A stretch of DNA of 64,000 nucleotides from Posidonia oceanica (GCA_037176725.1 JAZBRS010000026.1:55840501-55904500), one strand, 5' to 3'. Positions 45,001-57,260 are shown, numbered from the stretch's first letter. Translations and numbers: made by a program. Notes: generated by a model from the sequence alone, not told the origin.

Positions 45001-47821
45001 AGCAGTATCGGGGCTGGCCGGCGAAGTTCGTGCGGTTGCAGCGGCGACTGTCGGGCGCTCACGGAGGTTGGGGCTGGCTCAGAGCAAGCTTCCGGTGCTT
45101 CCCAGACGTCCGGACGCGAGCTCCGAAGCTCGGGCAGCGATTCGGCACTTTTTGGGTTCAGCAGAGTGACCGGAGGTGGGGGGAAGTGTTGCTGCTCGTC
45201 TGGTTGGATGGAACCTTCCGGGAGGTTGCTGGAGGTCTGGAGAGTCGATTCAGATGGTCGGTTTGCTGTTCTGGAGAGTGTGGAGAGGATTTGGAGGTTG
45301 GGTTGGTTTCTGGTCAGTGGAGAAGGCAAGTGTTTGTTGTGTTGTTCTCGGCCTGTGGTGGATGGTTAGGTTCGAGGTCGGAGGCTTTGGAAAGGTGGGT
45401 GTTCGGTGAATGCTTGGGTGGATTTTGGGAGGCAGTAGTGGACTGGAGTGATGGGAATTGTGAGAGGATCAGGTTGGGTTTACAGTTGGAGTCAAGTGGT
45501 GTTTCTGGGGGATTTCAGGTGGTGAAAAGGCAATGGGATGGCGGGAAATGGAGGCTGATAGTTGGGTGAGATTGGGGGAGTGATTGGGAGGAGTGTGGAG
45601 GCCAGGAACAGGTTTGGTTGACTGGAGAAGGAAGAGGAGGCTTTGCTGGAGGTTTCTGAATGGGAATGGGGGGCGATTGCTGAAGGGAGGCTGGGGAATT
45701 GGGGTCTCTCTCCGGGATGCCAAGATGAACGCTCAGACCACTCTCTCTGGCCACTCTCTCTTCTGGAAATGGAGGAGGCAGAGAAGAAGAGGGAGGAGTT
45801 GCAGGTGGAAGAAAAGAAGTGGAAAAATGGCTTCTGGAATGGATTCGGCTCTGGGTTTTCTCTCTGAGTTCGCTCTGAAGTTGAAGGTTGCTCTCTCTGG
45901 GTGAGGATTGTTGCTACTGATGGAAACGGAAGAGGAGCGGCTTATATCCGGTGGAGGCCGGCTGCTGGCGCGCTGAAGATTTGAATTCAGCGGCGATTAC
46001 TGCAGCGGAGAGGATGGTTGGCGACCGGCTCCGGAAAAGCTGCTGAGACAAAGGAGAGGCGACGAGCTCTGTAGACGATATGATTGAAGCTCAAATTTTG
46101 AATGGGGAGGGAAGGCTGTAGCTGGCCGCCCGCGGGAGAAGCCGGTGGAGGAGAAACACAAAGGAGGTTGAGGAAGAAGAAGGAGAGGCGTGGGCCGGAC
46201 TGCTGCAGGCCGAAGGAAAAAAGAAATAAAAGAAAAAAAGAAAAACGGGCTGGATTGGGCCCAGTAAGGAAAGGAAAGAAAGAAAAAGAGAAGTAAGGAA
46301 GAAGAGAGGGTAGAATGGGGAAATAAAATTAGTAAAAATGAACTAAAAATAAATAAAAATATTAGAAAGGTTGTGATGTAGATTAGGATTTTAATTAAAT
46401 TTTTTAATGACCATTTTGGGTTGATTAATGCGTTTTGGGCTTGATTAGGGTTTTAGGGTTTTGGTTTTGCTTTTAATTGGTTTTCACTTGATTAAATGTT
46501 TGTTAAACCCTTTTTTAAATTGTTTTAAAAATTGTGTTTCTCTTGTTAGATACTCAGGACATTGATTAGGATTTATTTTCGTATTAATCAGGATTGGTTT
46601 TAGGTTTTTAAGTCTTAGTCTTCTTAGGTTTTTTTTTCTTTCTTAAGTCTTTTAAATTATGCTTTAATTTTTATTTGTTGATTTTTCTTGGAGTTTTTAG
46701 CTAGATTTTTCTGGTTTGATAGGGTGATTTTAAGTCTTTTAAATGTGTTTTTCTTTTCCTTTTAATTAAGTTTTTAATCTGTTTTTTCCTTAGGTTTGTT
46801 AGGTTAAGTCTCTTTGTTTCTTTAATTACTTGTTTTAGTGTTTGTTTTTTTAATTCTTCTTTTTAGGGTTTGTTTTTTAATTCTTTTGATGGAGTTTTTA
46901 CTTTTGGTAGGTTTTGGTTTTATTTTAGTTTTTTCCTTGATTTTTCAGTGTTTTCTTTAGATTTGTTTTGCATTTTTTAGCTTACATGCTTGGTTTTCCT
47001 TTTAGTTTGATTTAGTTAAGTTTAGGTTTTTAATTGCTTGTTTAATGTTTTTTAATTGTTTTTCTTAGGGTTCTGATTTGTTTCTTTTATATTTTGGGGT
47101 TTTACAGATTTTTAGGGGTTTTCATGGATTTTTGCAAAAGAGAGAAAAGGAAAGGAGAGGGAGGAAAGAAATGGGAAAAAGAGGGAAATAAAAGAAAAAG
47201 AGGTAGGTAGGAGGGAGATGATTTTTAAAATTCAGGAGAAATGCTAAAAATAAAGTAAAAATAGGAATAAGATAGAGAAGGGATAGAAGTACAAAGGGGG
47301 CCCACAGCCAGGCCAGAAAAAGGGCAAAAAGGGGATGAAAAGAGAGATGATAATCAGGAGAGAGAGAGGAGAGAGAAAATGATAATCCCAGAGAGAGAAA
47401 AGGATAATTTGGGTGAAAGGGGGTCTTAAGGGTCTTGGAATGGGGTGAAAATTGTTGAGTGGGTAGTCTAGGGTTTGAGGTGTTGGTCCTGAAGTTTTGG
47501 TTTGATTCTAAGAAGGTTTTGGAGGGGTTTCAAGGTGTAGAAAAAGGGGAGTTTTGCCTAGGTTTTCTAGGGTTTTTGGGAATGGTCTAGGTTTGGAAAT
47601 TTCTGGGTTCTTGGGTAGGCTTGTTAAGTGAGTGTTGGTGGGTTTTCCTATGGGTTTTGGTTAGGTTTTGAGCTTGGGAAGAGGGGTAAAGGCTTAGGTC
47701 AAGATGGGCTGATTTTGGAGGGTAAAGAAGAGGATTAGGGTTTGGTTTTGGGTTTGAGTCCAGCAATCGCCAGGAAGGCTCCAAGGATCCAAGCCTGCCA
47801 AGATGGGGTGTCAACACCTTC
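42039..47821 (-). mobile_element. Solo LTR A2 with target duplication CCTTC
   Basis: A family-A LTR (42044-47816, 5,773 bp, minus orientation) without any interior. CCTTC stands directly on both sides (42039-42043 and 47817-47821), and the D leader resumes after it, so this is an insertion later reduced by LTR-LTR recombination. It keeps about 1.8 kb (about 43506-45318) missing from the A1 LTR. Blocks in plus coordinates: 30-bp repeat 42700-42940, ATGCAA-rich 43640-44680, GC-rich 44680-46300, AT-rich 46370-47110. The donor-like CAG|GTATGTCC is at about 43391. GC-rich frames (such as 44718-45329) are not conserved and not called. Confidence 0.93.
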
Positions 47822-48513
47822 GATTAATCTAAAAGTTACAATAAAGCCAAGCAGTAACATTTAAGCACAACTAGAGCCAATAACTTACAATCTTTCCCCC
47901 TTCCGGTTAAATAAAACGCAAGTAAAAGACTTTGAAGCATACTTGCATGTTTGAAAATACTAGAAAGCATGCATTCTTCTCATCTGAGTCTACCCACAGT
48001 CTACGAAGGATAGTCCCGGCCTCTTGCCCCATTGCTTTGGCATGGCGCAAGTCAGTCGGTCTGTCCCCCCTTGTCAGGGGTTGTGTCGGTGCTAGTGGAG
48101 GGTACCACCCATGCTTCGGCAGGGTCAAGGCCACCAACACACCACCCTGTTATTGCCTGAGCTTTGGGCCAGGATTTAGACAGGGTCCACTCTTTTCTGA
48201 CCTAGAGTCAATAAATTCCATTACCCATGAGTACGTCCTAGTAGGTCATCTACTCAGGACTTGCATGGTGAGAGAGCGCATATTAGGGCATTCATCTGCA
48301 TGTGTGCCATTCATGCCACCACTAAAAACTGCTTTGCATCCAACTTCTAACATCTTTGCTCTTTTTGCAGGTAGGTGCGGGATCCGTTGTCCGGACCCTG
48401 AGCGTCTCTCCTCTGCCTTTGAGCTATTTGTCGCTTCCGACAGTAGCTCTCCCCTTTAGGTCTCGCGTCTTACTTTCTCGTCGTAGCCTTCCCTCACTCG
48501 GACTCGGTCAGTG
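47822..48513 (+). other. 5' leader of D, part 2
   Basis: Continues the leader up to the gag ATG, collinear with 5874-6560 of A1. It includes the conserved block at 47990-48150. Confidence 0.78.
48340..48375 (+). other. Conserved 3' splice site and branch point, D leader
   Basis: CTAAC at about 48346, a pyrimidine tract, then TTTTTGCAG|GTAGGTGCGGG with the exon starting at 48371. The gag ATG follows about 143 nt later. Confidence 0.62.
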
Positions 48514-50675
48514 ATGGCCTAGTCTACCGGTGAGCTCCGCTTTTCTGTTGACTCGGAGGGGTTTACCACTTGGTCCCTTCGGATTTTGCTCCCACTCACT
48601 CTATGCCCTTTGTGACACCAGGATTCCACCCTCAGGTGTCTAGGGCACCTCAGTTGGTTGAGGGGCATTGGCAGATCTGCACCCCTCTAGGTCCGATCAT
48701 CGAATCCATCTTGGTAACCACCACTCGCTTTCCAAAGGCGCCTCTGACCCCTCTGTCCCAAGGCTATGTCGTCATCGGCGTCCCTTCTGCGGCGGCGACC
48801 CTTGCCATAGGTTCCCAACCTCTTCAATCTGGTCCCCTACCGGTCCTGCACTTCAGCGTTCCCACTAACGGGTCCCCTGAGCTGCAGTACCAGCACCTGA
48901 TGGAGACTGCCCACACACTGCAAGGCAAGGCTCTATCAGTTCGTCCCCCTTGCATTCCTGCTGCCCCTAAGGTTCCTTTGCAGCCTGCTCCTTTCTACAC
49001 TGCACTCCCGCCTAGACCATCGCCCCAGCTACTCACTACCTCGGTGATGGGGGCACACCTTCTGCTTCCTGCATCTGCACAGCACTATGCACTGCATGGA
49101 ACTCCATTCCCCGGTGATCAGTCCTTCGGGCTGGTTGGAGCACAGTCTCCCACAGGCCCGCTGTCCGGCATTGTGCTCGCACAGCAACTGTTGCTCCAGC
49201 ACTCTGCACCTCCTATCGCACAACATATTATCTATCCATCCTCCTTACATCAGATTCAGAACCCTACATACTTTCTCGCATACACCACACCACTGCACGG
49301 ATACGCTGGTCATCCCATCGTGCCTCCAGGCGACGCGATGGTGGATCTGGAGGAGCACTTTGGTGCGACCCAGATGGCGTATGTGGTCCCTACCCCTGCT
49401 GCCTCACCTCTTGTGGTGACCAATCCAGACCCCATCAATGACAGGATGGATGTTCTAGAGAAAGTACTACGTCTAGTGCAGGGCAAGGACCACCAGTCCT
49501 ACCAGTTTCGCGACCTCTGTCTCTTTCTAGAGGCCGCACTCCCTTCGAAGTTTCGCATCCCAAAATTCGATAAATACAACAGTAGAGGCTGCCCTATTTC
49601 GCATCTGAAGGCATACTGCAGGGACCTTGCTCAGCTTCAAGCTGATGAAAGGCTTCTTATCCGCTTGTTTCAGAAGAGTTTGACTGGCCCCGCGCTCAAG
49701 TGGTTCATTTCCCTTGACATGGCCACAGTTCAGACTTGGACTAATCTTTCCCAGGCTTTCCTTGAGCAGTATTCGTTCAACCTCGACTTGATTCCCAAGA
49801 GGGAGGATCTCCAGGCCATCTGGCAGAGGCCCCAAGAGCCATTTGGGGAGTATGTCGGTCGCTGGCGCTCCATAGCCACCTAGATCAAAGATAAACCCTC
49901 CGAAGAGGATTCTATCGAGATGATCATCAAGGGGGCACTGCCAGCGACTGGGACTCTGCTATGCATTCAGCACACCACTAGTTATGCATCACTGATTAGG
50001 GCTGATGCCCGTGTGGAAAGCTCATTGCGAAGTGGGCATTTCCCCGTGCTTTCTGCATTGGCTAAGCAGGCCAACACCTCCAACAATCATCGCAGCAGCA
50101 ACAACAATAACTCCGCTCCTGGTTACCCCAAGTAGGTCACTAAAGCAAACGCCGATCCTCTCGAAGAGCCTACCTATGCAAAGAGTCAGCCAGACCCTTT
50201 TCTGTTTCGGCACGCACCTAATTATGCACCCACTACACACACGGTCACTATCGAGTCGGTGCATCACGTCGCACCCGCTCGGCAAGGACTCCAACTAGGG
50301 CAAAGACGACATTGTCATGCTGAGTGTGATTACACCCCTCTACCTGAGCTGCTGAGCGTCATCTTCCCTCAAGTTGAGTCGCTCCTGAGACTCTCAGCTG
50401 TCCGTCCGTCACCAAATCCCCCTCCATGGTGGCATGATACTGATCAGTTCTGCAGTTTCCATCGGACCACTGGGCACTCGACAGACAACTACCTCACTCT
50501 CTGGGATGCCGTTCAGCGCTTGATCGATCGTAGGATCATCAGCGTTGACGAGCAGGAGCCAGCACTTGCACCTACACCTGCACTTGCACACCCTAGTGTA
50601 GCCGACCCTTCCTCTTCCGAGCCTGTAGGCTTTGCAGATGCCGGAACCTCGGGGGTCTACCCCAGTCTTCTCTGA
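48514..50675 (+). pseudogene. gag: gag of D, three stops and one frameshift
   Basis: Third copy of the shared Gag. ATG 48514-48516 is followed by GCC and then TAG (48520-48522) where A1 and B1 read CAG. A 1-nt deletion near 48572 shifts the frame; from 48570 on one frame holds to TGA 50673-50675, with TAG at 49881-49883 and 50133-50135. The Pro-rich N-terminal half, the NDRMDVLEKVLRLVQG helix and the gag core (FDKYNSRG, LFQKSLTGPALKWF, FGEYVGRWRS) are intact. The knuckle is FCSFHRTTGHSTDNY with Tyr at the last Cys position. Sequence after gag is again non-coding with a donor-like GACAG|GTAAG at 50970; protease and RT are absent. Confidence 0.9.
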
Positions 50676-51110
50676 GTTCAGCTCCGCCCCGGTGGATCCT
50701 CCCGGTCCCATTAGCACAACCTCCTTTTGCCTTCTTTCCCTGATTCATCTGAGGGACGCTTAGATGAAGCGGCAGCGTCGACAGCAAGCCCAGTTGCAGC
50801 GCCATCCAGGTTAGCTCCTCTACCCACCTTAGTAGCTCCCGTGCTCCCTACACTGCCGTCAGCAGCTCCGGCAGCCCTAGTGCTCCCCGCACTGCCAACA
50901 GTGGACCTTGCCGACAGCGTCAGTAGCATAGGAATGGGCACAACACCTCCCTCCTAAGGTTGCTGACAGGTAAGCCCCTCTTGCCTCTCTTTTTATTCCT
51001 GCACTATCTTTCCTTTTCCTCACATTTTGTTTTTGCCTTTTCTCATCTTCTCAAAAAATCAGAAAAAACATAAAAACAGCAAAACCTAAAAGCATGCATT
51101 CTCTCCTTCT
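50676..51110 (+). other. D region 3' of gag with donor-like site
   Basis: GC-rich sequence, donor-like GACAG|GTAAGCC (first intron base 50970), then a long pyrimidine-rich stretch (50977-51050). No coding frame is conserved with A1 or B1. Confidence 0.55.
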
Positions 51111-51480
51111 TCATGCATTCATGCATCGGGCTTGCAGCCCTAACTGCTCGGCAATAGGTCCATTAACCTATCACCATCGGGCTGATATCCCAAACTACTC
51201 GGTGATGGGTCCGTCAACTCATCAACGGGCTGGCAGCCTTAACTGCTCGGTGATAGGTCCGTTAACCTATCACCATCGGGCTGATATCCCAAATTGTTCG
51301 GCGACGAGTCCGTCAACACATCATCGGGCCGGCACCCCTAACTGCTTGGCGATAAGTCCGTCAACTTATCACTCGGGCTGATACCCCTAACTATTCAGCG
51401 ATAGGTCCATTAACCTATCACTATCGGGCTGATAGTCCTAACTATTCGGCGATAGGTCCGTCAACTTATCAGCTGCACAT
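51111..51480 (+). repeat. D hairpin-unit array, gag-proximal
   Basis: About seven units. Cores include GATAGGTCCGTTAACCTATC (51252-51271) and GATAAGTCCGTCAACTTATC (51351-51370), the same hairpin with arms changed in step. GGGCTGGCAGCC-type arms lie between. Confidence 0.88.
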
Positions 51481-51754
51481 ATCAATCACTTTGCATGCAT
51501 ATCAACCATCTTGCATATATCTGTCATGTTGCATTGTCATTTACTCCATTTACATATTATTTCTTGCATCCTGTAAAGCACAAAAGCAAAAAAAAATCAA
51601 GAAAATAAAAAAACAGCAAAAATATTTTTCTTCGCCTTGCTGCCAGATTTCCCTTTTTATGTTTTCCTAAAACAAAAACCATAAAAATACAAAACCAATA
51701 CAAACACCCAAAAACATGTTTTCCTTCCCCCTTTCTAAAAAAATACAAAACCCA
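51481..51754 (+). other. AT-rich spacer of D
   Basis: A-rich spacer matching 2891-3180 of A1 in element sense. No gene is seen. Confidence 0.55.
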
Positions 51755-52890
51755 TAAACATTTGTATAATCAGAAACCCAGCTACAGACAAACAAGCAGC
51801 GCCTAGAGGATGTCAAGCAATGACAATCTCAAGCAGGTCTCACCCGAGCAGCACCATCCCTTGCATGTGGCTACAGAGTGAGACTGAGAGCAGAATGGAA
51901 CATCTCGCCGAGCTTAAAAACTCCCAAAGGCGAGATCCACCTTATCAAGAGAGTCCACCGACACGGAGAGGATCAAAGCAGAGCAGAGCATAGCCAGAGG
52001 CTATTTACACATCGCAGAGGCTGAAGGTGTATGTCGATCAACCGAACTCTCAATGCCTCATCCGGGACCGCTACCCCAAGAGGGTGAAGTCATGCATATC
52101 CAAAAGAATAGAGATCATGTGAGCAAAAGAATATGATAATATGATATGCATGCTGAGCATAAAATAAAAATGAAGAAAGAAGTCGAAGAAAGAAGGCACT
52201 CATGAGAGGAGTGACTCGGACAAGCATCGAAGCCCCCTCAGCTATCAACTTCAAGCACCGCAATGTCAACTGCACGAGATACCTTAACAGGAGGACCTGG
52301 CCCTACCCTCCGAGCACAGCAGCACGCTCCAATCCCCAGTGCAGACAACAATTACCTCCTTGGCAGGCTAGATGCAACTCCAGTCACTCATGAGGAGAAA
52401 AGAAATATCATTCCGTGAGCGTCAAAAGCGGTAGCTGGTCCCCGACGAATTGAGACGGAGGCTTTAAAGCTACATCCAACACTTCTGGTACCTATAGACA
52501 ACCAAAGGCTATACTCTGCAAAGCTAAGGCTTCATCCCGAACTAAGAGTGAAAAGAGAGCCACCGACCACAACTCGGCATGGCATTGCTCGAGGATCGAG
52601 TCTCCTGAGTTAGAAACTGCAGAAGCATCCTCCTAGCACAACTGCTTTAAGTCTGAAGCCACCCAAAAAAAATGCATGCTGTAATATATTTTTTATCTTC
52701 TCTTCTTCCTGCTTTCGAAAACCGTAGTCAAGGACGAGCACTTTTGCCTGCCTTGCTCAGAGACTCCACGCTTTTTCAAAATTTTGCCACCCACTGCATT
52801 GGGTAGGTCCTTGATGATTGGCATGTCCCTCATTTGTCACCCAATGATGCCACAAAGCGTGCCCGTACTGAGACCATTGCACACCCACCA
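51755..52890 (+). other. Conserved non-coding module (D copy)
   Basis: Collinear in element sense with the modules of A1 and B1. No shared reading frame. Confidence 0.7.
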
Positions 52891-53588
52891 CGGTGGGTTC
52901 TTGTCTTCTCTCTATATTTTTCTGCATTCCTTGCATCCAGGCTGGCAGCCCTAACTGCTCGACGATGGGTCGGTCAACCTATCATTTTATCATTTTGTAT
53001 CTGGGCTGGCAGCCCTAACTACTCGGTGATAAGTCCAACAACTTATCATTCGGGCTGGCAGCCCTAACTGCTCGGCGATGGTTCCGTCAACCTGTCATTT
53101 TGTCATTTTGCATCTGGGCTGGCAGCCCTAACTGCTCGGCGATAAGTCCGACAGCTTATCATCTGGGCTGATATCCCTAACTATTCGACGATAGGTCCAT
53201 CAACTTATCATTCGCCATTCACCCATCCATCTTCACATTTCGGTGCCAGGGGCGCTTCGACTGTCCCCTAGTGTCATCCTGATACTAGGGGCATCTTTTT
53301 TGCTACCCTATGGTATCGCCCCCTCATCTCATCCAGTCTGGCAACCCTAACTGCTCGGTGATAAGTCCGTCAACTTAGCATCCAGGCTGGCAGCCCTAAC
53401 TGCTCGGCGATAGGTCCGATAACCTATCACCTTGCATTTGCATTATTCCATTGCATTCCCCACCGGCATTGCACATCACATGGTGATCCCTTACATCCAT
53501 TTCAACGCATCGGACTGGTAGCCCTAACTACTCGACTGATAGACCCGTTAGTGTTGTCTCCACCTTGCATCTTGATGTCATGGGCGCT
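52891..53588 (+). repeat. D distal hairpin units and alternating hairpin
   Basis: Units at 52935-53215 and 53335-53550 have GGGCTGGCAGCCC and GATAAGTCCGACAGCTTATC type cores. Between them is the four-segment hairpin: GGTGCCAGGGG (53242-53252), CCCCTAGTGTC (53265-53275), GATACTAGGGG (53281-53291), then GCTACCCTATGGTATC. The element stops at about 53588. Confidence 0.82.
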
Positions 53589-56500
53589 CGGATCGTCCAT
53601 GCACGATGCCAAAGCTCGCGGGCACTGATCAGAATCAGGTTCACTATTAGCAGGTGTATCCGAGAAGGAAGACTTGACTCGAAAATACCAAAAAAAAAGG
53701 GGAAAAAGAAAGATAAGACAAATCAGAGTCGCCACCGTGTCTATTAAGTTGGGAGACAAGGAAAACCGTGGAAATGTATGAAAAACATGCAAAACCACAC
53801 AAAAAGATGCAATGCAATGCAATGCTATACAAAGAAGATGACTCGTGCCAAGGACAGGACAAAATGGTCATTACGGGCGATGAGAAAGGGTAAGGACTCC
53901 TGTTACGTGTGGGGAAGGTGTTAGGCACCCCCAACACGCCCGAGAATCGGTCTTTCTAGGCTTACGCTCGCATACACAGGAAGATGCATACTTTGAATGC
54001 CTAAGTGGCATGAATGCCTAATTACATGCTCAAATGTGTGCTCTAAATGATGAAATGCATGCAAGGAATTAAACGTGCAATCTAAGTGCTCAGCAGCGCT
54101 GTCAGTGTTCCGAACAGAGCGTGCCCAGGTTCGTAAGAACTCCAGACAGTAAGCATCACTGCCTTAAATGCAAATGCAGGCGATAAAACAAAATAGCGGT
54201 AAAAGCCATGCAATGCGAGGCGACATGCAAAGGAAAGCGAAGAGGGTGCGCAAAACGATGCAAATTTAAGAGGAAAAACGAATGCGGGCACGCAAAATGA
54301 TGCAAATGCAAGCAAAACAGATGCAGGCGCGCAAGACGATGCATGCAATGCAAATGAAGGAGCAATGAATGCTGTGCAGTGTTCATATGGACTTATCATG
54401 AGAATCTGAGGCCTGATCTGAGATAACTTTGGTTAGAATGAAAGATCATTCAACCAGGAAGACCTAGACAGTTAGATTGTGGAAATCCAACGGTCCGATC
54501 AAAAGTTATTCAGGTTTCAAGTCAAAAGGCTCAAGGGCCAAAAAAGGTAGGGGCTTAAGTGTAAATAGTCCCTAAGGGTGTGCAGGACAGGGTGTATGCA
54601 TGCATAAGTACTGAGGATGCTTGAATGGATGCGTGGATGCATTGTTCACTGATATGAGAGTGCAAATGCATGCAGAAATGCAATGCAGGGACCTAAGTGT
54701 AATTTAGGAAAACTACAGGGGCCTACATGCAAAATGTCCCTAAGTGTGTGCAAAACAGTGCATATGTAAGGAAGGATGCTAATGCAATGATGCATGAGCT
54801 AAATGCAATGTTAATTAGGATGAATGCATTCAAAAATGCAAGAAAAGGACCTAAATACAGTTTTAAAAACTTGTAGGACCTAAATGCAATGCAAAGAAAG
54901 CATGCAAACTTGTAAAAGTTGAAAAACATGGACTTATGTGCAATTTCAAAAAACTGTTGGGCTTTTTAACAATGCAATGTGGTTTGAAATGCAACTAACA
55001 TGGCATTTAAATGCATGGAGGACTAAAATGCAAATAAAACAAGTTTTAGGACCAAACACTAATGCAATATGGTTTGCAACTTGATTTAAATGATATGATG
55101 AATGCAAATTGGACTGATATGCAATTATAACATTTTTCTGGATTTTTCTACAATGCAATATGGTTTAAAATGGAAATTAAATGAAATCTACAACAAAGCA
55201 GGATTAATGTGCAAATAAAGTATATTTTTGGGTTTTTTAGCAATGCAATATAGTTTAAATGCTGATTTAAATGAAATGCATGAACTGTGGACGACTGATA
55301 TGTAAATAAAATAAATATAGGGGCTAAAATGTAATGTAATAAGGTAAACATGAAATTTAAATGATATGAATGCATGAACTAAGGACTAATGTGCAAATAA
55401 AGTAAGTTGTTGGACTGAAATGCATTGTAGTAAGATTTAAAACAAAATTTAAATGATTTTCAATCAACCACAGGACCTAAAAGTAAATAAAATAAAAGAC
55501 AGGGTCTAAAATGCAATGTAATAAGGAAAACATGTGATTTAAATGATTTTAACAACTGAAGGTGGACTAAAGTGCAACTAAAACTAAACAGAGGGCTTAA
55601 ATGCAATGCAATAAGAAAACATGTGATTTAAATGATTTTAATCAACTACGGGAGGACTAAGATGCAAATGAAATAAGTTGTAGAAGTTAAATGTAATGTA
55701 ATAAGATAAAACAAGCATTTAAATGATATTAATCAACTGTAGGACTTGAATATAATAAAAATAAATTGCTGGACTGAAAATAAATGACATCAAACATTTT
55801 TAAACTACAGCAGGACTAAAATGTAATAAAAATAAATAATAGAAGTTAAATGCAATGCAATAAAGTTTAATTCAGAAATTAAATAAAACTTAAACTACAG
55901 CTGGACTTGGATGTAACAAAAATAAACTAACAGACTAAACTGTAATGCAATGCCAACTTAATAAGTTAAGAAAAAAATAAAACCAAAACCTAAACTAATG
56001 TAAATATAAAATGGTGGAGGAACAGTGGCGGCCGTTGCTCGCCGGGGAGGAGGCTCTGCGCCGGTGCTCCAGGGGTCGTCGCAGCACGGGCGAAGCTCGG
56101 GGAGGTCCGACGAGGTCCGACGGAGGTGCGGCGAGGTCTGGTGGAGCGGCGGGCAGTCTGGTGCACTGTTTGGTCCGATTGCACTGACGATCATTGGCGG
56201 GGAAGAAGGAGGCTCCGGTGAGGTGGGAAACACGCCACATGGCTCGAAACACGCCAGAGAAGGCATGGGGAGCGAGAGGGGAGTGAGGCGGAGCTGGTAG
56301 AGGGGTCGGTTACCTGTTGGAGCGTGCGAGGACGTCCGGCGACCTCAAATGGGTCCTATGGTGGTGCTGCAAGGCGGAGGAGGCTTCGGAGGCGGCGGTA
56401 GCGCGTAGGAGGGGTCGGAGCGAGTTCGTGGAGGTGCAGAGGAGGTCTGGGAGGCGACGGTTGTCATTCTCCTCCCTTCTACACGCAGATGGCCGGAGTG

Positions 56501-57188
56501 GGTGCAATGGACGATAATTCTCTCTCCTCTCTTTCTCTGTGGCTCTCACCGGAATGGACTCGTGCAGGTGGGCTCGTGGGCAGTTCTCGGTGGTGGTGAG
56601 TGAGGGCTGAGGTGTCGGGGGGGAAGAGGAGGTGGCTGGAGGTGTGTGTTGTAGGCTGTTAGGTTTAGGTTTTTATCTCCTCTCTCTCTCTCCCTTCCGT
56701 TTCTTCTTCTTTTTTCTATTTTTCTTTTAACCTAGGATTGCCATCGTGGTTTTATACCAGTGGGGAGGCGATGAGGGCCATTGGATTTTGATCTGGGCAG
56801 AGGGATGGCCGGCCAAGATGGGTGTGTGTGGTGAGGCAATGAGCTTAGGGTTTTGGTTTTTTAGTGGAATTAGGATTTTGGGTTTGAATGCATGGGTTTA
56901 GGATTTTTTTGGTTTTTTTCTTGAATGGCACTTGGGTCTTTTTGGTTTGAATGCATGGGTTTAGGGTTTTAGGGTTTGCATGGGATGTGACCTAGGGTTT
57001 CTAGGGTTTTGATTGTAGGGTCTAATTGGGATCAGGGTTTAGGATTTAGGGTTTAGGTTATGGTTGTGGGTTTGAATGGGATGTGACCTAGGGTTTCTAG
57101 GGTTTTGGTTGTAGGGTTTAATTGGGATTAGGGTTTGAGTCCACCAGAGAAGAGCCATTAATCCTAGAGTCAAAATGGGGTGTCTAAA
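53589..57188 (-). repeat. 3' LTR of E (family B-like)
   Basis: Positions from 53590 match 23150 onward of the B1 5' LTR, so the last bases of the LTR (element sense) are gone. The inner end is TTTAGACACCCC rather than TGTTGACACCCC. Blocks: 30-bp repeat 54240-54340, ATGCAA-rich 54540-55990, GC-rich 56000-56640 with donor-like ACAG|GTAACC (56313), telomere-motif-rich 56850-57140. No gene is called. Confidence 0.82.
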
Positions 57189-57260
57189 GATGCCCCTCCC
57201 TGAGCGAGGTCGAGGGAACCAATGCTGCTTCTCAGGGTTGACAAGATACCCCACCTAACG
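57170..57260 (-). promoter_or_regulatory. Polypurine tract and inverted repeat at E 3' LTR
   Basis: Element sense GCTCAGGGAGGGGCATC abuts the LTR. CCCTGAG faces CTCAGGG, and ATGGGGTGTC faces a slightly decayed GATACCCCA. Confidence 0.68.

Larger units (their letters stand above)
39000..53588 (+). mobile_element. Element D: gag-only Tat/Ogre-type element, 3' end lost
   Basis: Plus-strand element: 5' LTR 39000-41474, two PBS copies, leader (split by solo LTR A2), gag 48514-50675 and hairpin-rich 3' region to about 53588. There it joins E's LTR. PPT and 3' LTR are missing. AGAGC (38995-38999) is the expected target duplication; its partner cannot be seen. Confidence 0.85.
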
